From: JABACD01 sp047639675
GTDB lineage: Bacteria; Planctomycetota; UBA1135; GCA-002686595
DNA: 11,148 nucleotides
Assembly: GCA_047639675.1 (NCBI GenBank)
Contig: JBLIOI010000143.1
Span: forward strand, 1 to 11,148
Direction: 5' to 3'
The first letter of the stretch is position 1, and the number at the start of each line of letters is the position of its first letter. The position numbers and the translations under genes are program-made. Positions 6,326-11,148 of this stretch are shown one piece after another. Under the pieces are notes generated by a model. It did no database searches and was not told where the DNA came from. It saw only the letters and a list, made by a program, of their open reading frames with translations.

Positions 6326-8642
6326 CCTGCTTTGAATCAGCTTCGGGCTGCGCTCCTTCTGCACCAGCCGAGAACCTGCCCAGCAGCCGTGAGGCTGGCT
6401 TGTTCTGCACGCTAAAGCCCCGGTCTTGTGTTCCGCCTCCAGAAGCGTCGCTATTCCATTTCCAAGCAAACAACCCGGCTAACTTATTCGCATCCTGGGG
6501 GCGACTGGCTATCGCTCGTGAAACAGCCCGCCAATAGCGCGTCTGTTCATCAACATTGAGCGACCCAACGCCAACGCTACTCTCGGCCAAGCCAAACTCA
6601 GTCGAACGCACACCCATTTCAACGATTAGGCCAGGGCGTTTTGCATTCGCCGCACATTCCAGCATTCCATCCATGTACCCTTCCAATCGAACTAGCAATC
6701 CAGAATCGGTGAGCGATTCCCATCTACCCAGACCTATCCGGGGGAAGAAAGAAAAACCAACGAAGTCGAGTCTGTCCCAGAAGCGAATGCTCGATGCTTC
6801 ACCTGGCCAGCTAGCCGCATAGGTCAATGCGCCGCCAAAGGCCTGGCGCGCCAGGTCAATGGAGTTCAGCCAACCAAGGTCATGCGTCTCTCTCGCGTCC
6901 GGTTGCAAGCGCTGATTGCCTGCTCGTGTTTGTTGGTTGGTTCCAACGCACAGTATGTCTACGTCGCAAAGTTCTGCTAACAAGCCGTAGTGAATGAGCA
7001 TCGGATCCACGGCGTCGAAGTACTCCTGCCAATGTTCAGGGTTCGTACGCTTGATCCAAGCGGAGTAACCCCCGCTCTCGCTGAGCAGCAAGTGCGGTTG
7101 CAGCATCACCGTCGTCATGCCCGACCGGCGGGCGGCACCGATCGCTTGAGCAAGAGCTGCGTCACCTTCAATGCTCGTACGGCCGCGAGGAATCCGCCCA
7201 CCAGGAGTCAGGGACCTCGTTGCTTTCTCCGTGAAGAAGCTCGTGATCGAAATCGAATTCACTTTGAAGGAGCGCGCGTCACGGAACGATCTGCTCAAAC
7301 CCGGGCCACTCAAGCCGCCGCCGACCCGCAAATTTGAGTCAAGCGCTACACCGCTCATGAACTCCATGGAAGCCCGCGCAGCCTCGCGCTCGCTTCTTTC
7401 GAGCTCCCGGGAAGCGGACGCATCCTCACTGCTAGAAAGCACCCAACGGGAGAAGGCCGACTCAGACTCCTCGTCGATCAGAAGTGTCTCTGCGCCTTTC
7501 CAAAGTTCGCGCAAATGATCCCGGCCGTTCTCAATCCGGATGTAGCGCATGAGAAGCCCTCGAGCGGGCGCCAGAGCATGTTGAGAAATACGGTCGACGC
7601 TCACGTCAGCGACGATCTCTTTCAAACTCGGCAATAGGCCGCCAACGGCAAGGTAGCGCCCCCAACTTTCCAGGTCGCGACCCCACCAAACGCCCGCAGC
7701 ATCGATCGCAATGCCATCTAGCATCCAGTTCGCTTGCGGACTGCCCAAGTTTTCCTTTGCAGACCAACGTGCGATGGCCTGTCCTTCGTCGTCGGGTACA
7801 TTTGGGGCCAAGAGGACGACCCGTCGATCACGAATCCCATCACTCCCACTGAGGTCGCAAACCCCCATACAATCGCGCAATTCCTCTGCACTGCCGACCG
7901 CCAATACGTCGAAACGTACGCCACGCTCGAAGCCGGCCCACTCTTGCAATCTTCTTAGAGTCCGGGCAGTCCGGGATGTGTACTTCAGGGCGCGCTTCTC
8001 TGAGACGCTCTCCGCGTAATGCAACAACATCCCGCCGCCCTGCGCTGTACTTGGGAAGGGCGGATAGTGTTCTAGGCCCTTCCGCGTGAACTCCAATTCG
8101 CGAAAACGTTCGCCGAGAGACACAGCCACAGGATCTCCTCGAAGAGAGAGATCCTCAACCAGAGTTTGGATTGATCGTGGAAAACGCCCGACAAATAACT
8201 GCAAGGGAAGTCCCTTACGCTCAGGATCTTCGGCGCAGATCGTCAGGAGTGAATTTTCGCGGCCCAGTTTGACGCCATGATAGCTCCAAACATCTCCCAC
8301 AACTTCGCCGCCGATCTTCAGGAACAAGTCCACGAGCGCCGGATCCTTCGAGTTTCCCAGCACAATCCGTGGAGTGCCCGACGAGTCTCCATCGATCCCC
8401 TGGACAAGCGTGACTTGCTTCCCGCTGCGCTTCGTTAGGCTGCGAACCCCTGCGAGTACTGCGGAATTCGTAGCCTCCTCGAGATGACCGCTACTCACCT
8501 GGACTTCCACGGAAATTGTCCGCTCGATTGCCTGGCGCAATTGCGCGGGCGTAGCGGGCCGCGCTTCCTGTTCACCACAGCCAGCCAGCCATGGCAAACA
8601 CAGAACCGCAAGCGTCTGAATTTTTTTGGGGAAACAGTTCAT
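6315..8642 (-). CDS. Lipoprotein with peptidase-MA-like middle and GH113-like barrel, both apparently lacking catalytic residues
   Basis: The 775-residue product starts at ATG 8642; a TTG directly before it is a possible but less likely start. K6-K7, a hydrophobic core and the lipobox L-A-G-C put the lipidated cysteine at residue 22. Residues 25-190 are unassigned. About 205-345 resembles the peptidase-MA (gluzincin) fold: a basic helical run, then a segment like the usual W-L-x-E-G-L-A, here W-M-L-D-G-I-A (306-312). The place where HExxH is expected (about 286-295) has no histidine. Residues about 432-755 resemble GH113, a clan GH-A beta-mannanase-type barrel: Q-P-H (515-517), V-G-T (566-568), L-T-Y-A-A-S-W (606-612), F-W-D-R-L-D-F-V-G (621-629), and V-E-M-G with the nucleophile-type E675. 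The acid/base Glu expected after V-G-T is N569. A non-enzymatic glycan- or protein-binding surface role is therefore plausible. The gene leads into recG with an 11-nt overlap, an odd pairing. The lipobox is certain, GH113 likely, peptidase-MA tentative. Confidence 0.8.
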   Translation of the reverse strand: MNCFPKKIQTLAVLCLPWLAGCGEQEARPATPAQLRQAIERTISVEVQVSSGHLEEATNSAVLAGVRSLTKRSGKQVTLVQGIDGDSSGTPRIVLGNSKDPALVDLFLKIGGEVVGDVWSYHGVKLGRENSLLTICAEDPERKGLPLQLFVGRFPRSIQTLVEDLSLRGDPVAVSLGERFRELEFTRKGLEHYPPFPSTAQGGGMLLHYAESVSEKRALKYTSRTARTLRRLQEWAGFERGVRFDVLAVGSAEELRDCMGVCDLSGSDGIRDRRVVLLAPNVPDDEGQAIARWSAKENLGSPQANWMLDGIAIDAAGVWWGRDLESWGRYLAVGGLLPSLKEIVADVSVDRISQHALAPARGLLMRYIRIENGRDHLRELWKGAETLLIDEESESAFSRWVLSSSEDASASRELERSEREAARASMEFMSGVALDSNLRVGGGLSGPGLSRSFRDARSFKVNSISITSFFTEKATRSLTPGGRIPRGRTSIEGDAALAQAIGAARRSGMTTVMLQPHLLLSESGGYSAWIKRTNPEHWQEYFDAVDPMLIHYGLLAELCDVDILCVGTNQQTRAGNQRLQPDARETHDLGWLNSIDLARQAFGGALTYAASWPGEASSIRFWDRLDFVGFSFFPRIGLGRWESLTDSGLLVRLEGYMDGMLECAANAKRPGLIVEMGVRSTEFGLAESSVGVGSLNVDEQTRYWRAVSRAIASRPQDANKLAGLFAWKWNSDASGGGTQDRGFSVQNKPASRLLGRFSAGAEGAQPEADSKQDDR

Positions 8643-8813
8643 CAACAGTCTGGGGCACAGTTAGCAGCTCAATCTAGCTGAACCCATGCCAGCGGTGAGA
8701 GTAGCGAATGAAAAGGCTCAGACCAGCCGGAGATCGCTCTCTCCCATGAAAGTACGGCACTGGCGGAGCCGATAGGCCCCGGCTCCGGTAGGATCACACC
8801 CGGAGAACTGCCC
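8643..8813. other. Divergent intergenic region between the lipoprotein and membrane-protein genes
   Basis: These 171 bp separate two genes transcribed away from each other, so promoters for both the lipoprotein-recG unit (minus) and the membrane-protein pair (plus) are expected here. I found no -35/-10 pair good enough to call on either strand. A small CAGCT-6-AGCTG symmetry (8665-8680) and a stronger hairpin at 8764-8787 are present. No small gene is supported. Confidence 0.5.
8764..8787 (+). repeat. 8-8-8 hairpin in the leader of the membrane-protein operon
   Basis: CGGAGCCG (8764-8771) and CGGCTCCG (8780-8787) are exact inverse copies around an 8-nt loop, ending 26 nt before the ATG at 8814. 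The loop and stem are GC-rich and no T-tract follows. It would fold in the 5' leader of the plus-strand transcript just ahead of the Shine-Dalgarno sequence and could affect translation or mRNA stability, or be a protein site in DNA. Function is inference. Confidence 0.45.
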
Positions 8814-10247
8814 ATGTCGAACGATTCACAAGCAGAAGCAACCAACGAGCGTGATGAGCTAGCGCCCGAGTCCACGAAGCAGCGAAGCAAGTTGCGCTGG
8901 CTGATGATGGCGGCCGCGCTGCACGCACTATGCTATTTACTGATCTTGCCGCCCTGGATGGGCGAAGATGAGCCTTGGCACTTGGAGTACGCGCACTATG
9001 TTGCGGCGGGCCACATGCCCTGGGGTGGACGCGAGGTCTCCATGGCCGATATCCCCAAGTACCCTCCCTCGCAGGCTTTTGTGGTGCGCGAATTGGGAGG
9101 AATGGGCGCCGAGGAAATCGACGAAACGCAGCGCTCAATCACCCAATCCATGCGCGATCATGATTTTTGGAAGCGTGTAGATTGGGCCAGTTGGGGCGGC
9201 GGCGTGGAAAACTTCGACCAAGTCTCGCCCTTTTTCACTGCGACTCATCAACCGCCTGCCTACTACTTGTTCACGGGACAAATTTTACGGCTCTTGGGAG
9301 GCAGGGACATCCTACGTGAGATGTGGATTGAACGCGGTCTCGCCCTTCTCGCTTACTTGGCGGTGGTGCTTGCGGCCTATGAAGTGGGTCGACGTGTGAG
9401 TACCGATCCATCCATCGCCATTGTCTGCGCGCTCCTCGTCGCCTGGTGGCCGATGCATGCACGACAAGCCGCTGTGGTCAGCAATGACGTCCTCGTCAAG
9501 GTCGCCAGCGCCTGGACGCTGGTATTGGCCCTCGACTTGGCGCGACTGGGTTGGACGCGAAAGCGTGGCTTGATGGCATTGGGCCTGGCGGGGATTGCTC
9601 TGGCGATCAAGAGCACTGCAGCCGGCGTCCTTGTCCCCTTGAGCTTGGCGCTCTTGTGGCCCGGGATGAAGAGCAGCCGGATGCGCAGCACAAAATTTCG
9701 CGTCGGGGCATTAACGCTGATCTTGCTCGCCATGGCTGCCCTGGTCCTCGTCCTCCAATCCAGTCACAACCCCGCAGTTCCCCACCGACTGGCTGAATTC
9801 CAGAAGCGGATTCACGAAGCGGCGCAACCCGCTTTCCGTAATGAGTTCGCTCGTACGGCAGTCGGTGCGTTTAACTGGTATTCGCGCGATCTGCCCCAAT
9901 GGCTCTACAACTCAGTGGGTTGCACGCTGGCTCTTGCACTGATCGGATTACTCGTATCCTTGATGCGGCGCGCCAGTGATTTGAGGAGAGGGTTGACGCT
10001 CCTCTGTTTGGCGGGCTGCAGCGCACAATTGTTGCTCGTCATCCTGCGCGGCACCGCCGTCGGGCGCTACGCGATTCCAATGCTACCGGCCTTTGCTGCT
10101 TTGGCCGCAGTGGGCTTCTTGGCCCCCTTCCCGCCCAAATGGCGCGCTCGCGTTGGCGCCCTAATTGCAATTCTGCTCCTGGCCTTCGACGGTTACTTCG
10201 CTTGGGCGGGACTCGTTTGGAATCAATACGGCGTGTGGGGTTCGTGA
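8814..10247 (+). CDS. Multi-pass DUF2142 / GT-C-type (GT39-like) membrane protein, predicted glycosyltransferase
   Basis: The 477-residue product has a charged cytoplasmic N-tail (1-27) and about ten hydrophobic segments, near 28-47, 174-192, 200-217, 225-243, 252-283 (possibly two), 295-315, 366-383, 392-411, 417-437 and 447-465. After TM1 the loop carries G-E-D-E-P-W-H (50-56), the acidic motif position that in GT-C enzymes takes part in catalysis or metal binding. Further family-like marks are H-Q-P-P-A-Y-Y (145-151), S-N-D-V (223-226) and G-R-Y-x-I-P-M-L-P (417-425). Such proteins use polyprenyl-phosphate sugars and transfer to glycans, lipids or proteins on the outer face of the inner membrane; donor and acceptor cannot be read here. 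The ATG at 8814 follows GGAGA at a good spacing (8802-8806). Its stop overlaps the next start by 1 nt, so the downstream beta-domain protein is likely a partner. Function is family-level prediction. Confidence 0.85.
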   Translation: MSNDSQAEATNERDELAPESTKQRSKLRWLMMAAALHALCYLLILPPWMGEDEPWHLEYAHYVAAGHMPWGGREVSMADIPKYPPSQAFVVRELGGMGAEEIDETQRSITQSMRDHDFWKRVDWASWGGGVENFDQVSPFFTATHQPPAYYLFTGQILRLLGGRDILREMWIERGLALLAYLAVVLAAYEVGRRVSTDPSIAIVCALLVAWWPMHARQAAVVSNDVLVKVASAWTLVLALDLARLGWTRKRGLMALGLAGIALAIKSTAAGVLVPLSLALLWPGMKSSRMRSTKFRVGALTLILLAMAALVLVLQSSHNPAVPHRLAEFQKRIHEAAQPAFRNEFARTAVGAFNWYSRDLPQWLYNSVGCTLALALIGLLVSLMRRASDLRRGLTLLCLAGCSAQLLLVILRGTAVGRYAIPMLPAFAALAAVGFLAPFPPKWRARVGALIAILLLAFDGYFAWAGLVWNQYGVWGS

Positions 10248-11148
10248 TGCTGCGCAAGAATCTCAGTTCCTTAGTTCTAGCCATTGCCATCGCTCTCGTG
10301 ACCGGCGCCTTGCCCTTGGCCATGCAACTCCAAGAGACGAGTGATGTCGCGGTCCGCACGGTTCCATGGCGGACGCAAGCGGGCCAAATCACTAAGAGCT
10401 CCCCCATCGGCCAGGGCTTTCGCCCAGAGTGGAATGGACTCGATCGAGTTGATCTGGCTTTGGTTGCGCTGGGCGCGACGGATGGCGCGCAGTTGGAACT
10501 GGTTCTGCGCCAAGGTTCGGCAGATGGAGAGGTTCTACGGCGAGCACGAATGCCAGCGGGCGCGCTCGACTCCGGACGTGGATGGGTAGCCTTTGAGTTC
10601 GATCCCATCGAGCACTCCGCTGGCCAAGCCTTCTGGTTCAGCCTCGAGATCCCCGGCGAAAAGCAGCGCAGCCCCTACTCCCCCTGGATTCGATTCAACG
10701 GGCATCCGGGCGAAGACTCACCGTGGGGCGATCGCATCATCAGCGGCAAAGAAGTTGAGGGCTTGATCGCAGATCACTCGGCAGCAGGTGTCGAACAACC
10801 CCTGTACGGCACCTTGCCCGCTCCGAATCTCACGGCGATTGCCTTCGCGACGGATTCAATCCAACCTTCACCCGGCGAGATTCGCCTCGAAGTGTGGCCC
10901 GCAGATGAAGACCGCGCGACGAGCAAACTAAAACGGAGCGTGACGATCGGCCCCGAAGAACAAGTGTTCGGTGGGTACACCTACTTTGCCTTTGAACCAG
11001 TTCCCGAGAGTCGAGGGAAGCCCTGGAGCTTTTCCTTGAGTTTGAACCAGAGCGCGCGTTTGGTCGGTTTTGAGAGTGGCCCAAGCCTCAAAACTTTCCA
11101 TAGCGGCCCCATCGCTCCAGGCCCACTGCTCGGCTTAACCCGCGGTCC
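10247..11148 (+). CDS. Membrane-anchored protein with two similar beta-rich domains, C-terminus cut by window edge
   Basis: An open frame of 300 codons starts at an ATG sharing its A with the TGA of the preceding gene (stop/start overlap TGATG) and leaves the right edge with no stop. Residues 1-26 hold basic K4/R3, then a hydrophobic helix (about 8-25), a signal anchor or uncleaved signal peptide; no lipobox is present. Two extracytoplasmic beta-rich segments follow, about 57-152 and 187-282. Both show the same order: a small hydrophobic strand pair, an E-L/R-L-E-type strand (82-88; 211-216), an aromatic W/Y-x-x-F-x-F-x-P strand (113-120; 244-251), and a [FW]-[WS]-F-S-L strand (about 129-133; 260-264). 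This is the pattern of jelly-roll-like sugar-binding or adhesion domains found beside bacterial GT-C proteins, but I cannot name the family. Tight coupling to the glycosyltransferase-like gene suggests it binds the same glycan or forms a complex with it. Confidence 0.8.
   Translation, partial: MLRKNLSSLVLAIAIALVTGALPLAMQLQETSDVAVRTVPWRTQAGQITKSSPIGQGFRPEWNGLDRVDLALVALGATDGAQLELVLRQGSADGEVLRRARMPAGALDSGRGWVAFEFDPIEHSAGQAFWFSLEIPGEKQRSPYSPWIRFNGHPGEDSPWGDRIISGKEVEGLIADHSAAGVEQPLYGTLPAPNLTAIAFATDSIQPSPGEIRLEVWPADEDRATSKLKRSVTIGPEEQVFGGYTYFAFEPVPESRGKPWSFSLSLNQSARLVGFESGPSLKTFHSGPIAPGPLLGLTRG

Noticed and set aside
6326..6469. Upstream extension of recG by 48 codons from a TTG at 6469
   Set aside because: It lies inside the lipoprotein gene in another frame, its residues do not look like a RecG N-terminus, and the ATG at 6325 gives the normal length.
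6151..6537. Plus-strand open frame over the recG/lipoprotein junction
   Set aside because: Antisense to two real genes, with shadow-like composition and no start context.
8643..8645. TTG as start codon of the lipoprotein
   Set aside because: An ATG follows directly and fits the signal peptide equally well; neither has a clear Shine-Dalgarno.
8665..8680. CAGCT-6-AGCTG symmetry as an operator
   Set aside because: Five-base arms with mismatching flanks are too short to support a call.
10039..10608. 189-codon minus-strand open frame over the junction of the plus-strand pair
   Set aside because: Antisense to two genes with stronger evidence, R/S/P-rich shadow composition, no motifs.

Overview
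This is an 11.1 kb stretch of a moderately GC-rich bacterial chromosome holding six protein-coding genes, the two outermost cut by the window edges. No RNA gene, mobile element or CRISPR array is visible. The gene mix is a secreted HEAT-repeat protein with two CxxC pairs, a large hybrid sensor kinase with orphan context, a lipoprotein with a GH113-like domain, and a DUF2142/GT-C type membrane protein. It would suit an environmental Planctomycetota-like or similar Gram-negative lineage, but no marker here fixes the phylum; recG is the gene to use for placement.

Minus strand, read from high to low coordinates: (1) a 775-residue lipoprotein (8642-6315) with an unassigned N-terminal part, a middle part that looks like a peptidase-MA fold lacking HExxH, and a C-terminal GH113-like TIM barrel that seems to lack its acid/base glutamate; (2) recG (6325-4289), whose ATG lies inside the end of the lipoprotein gene (11-nt overlap); (3) after a 195-bp gap with two perfect palindromes, a 911-residue CHASE3-like/PAS/HisKA/HATPase/REC hybrid histidine kinase (4093-1358); (4) after a 214-bp gap with short inverted repeats, a secreted CxxC/HEAT-repeat protein (1143 to beyond the left edge).

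Plus strand: from a 171-bp divergent intergenic region, a multi-pass DUF2142/GT-C-like membrane protein (8814-10247) is followed with a 1-nt stop/start overlap by a membrane-anchored protein made of two similar beta-rich domains (10247 to beyond the right edge). These two form an evident operon and probably act together in envelope or extracytoplasmic glycan handling.

I do not see a clear-cut new defence or mobile system. The points most worth checking are the apparently doubly inactive lipoprotein coupled to recG, the GT-C plus tandem beta-domain pair, and the palindromes flanking the kinase gene.
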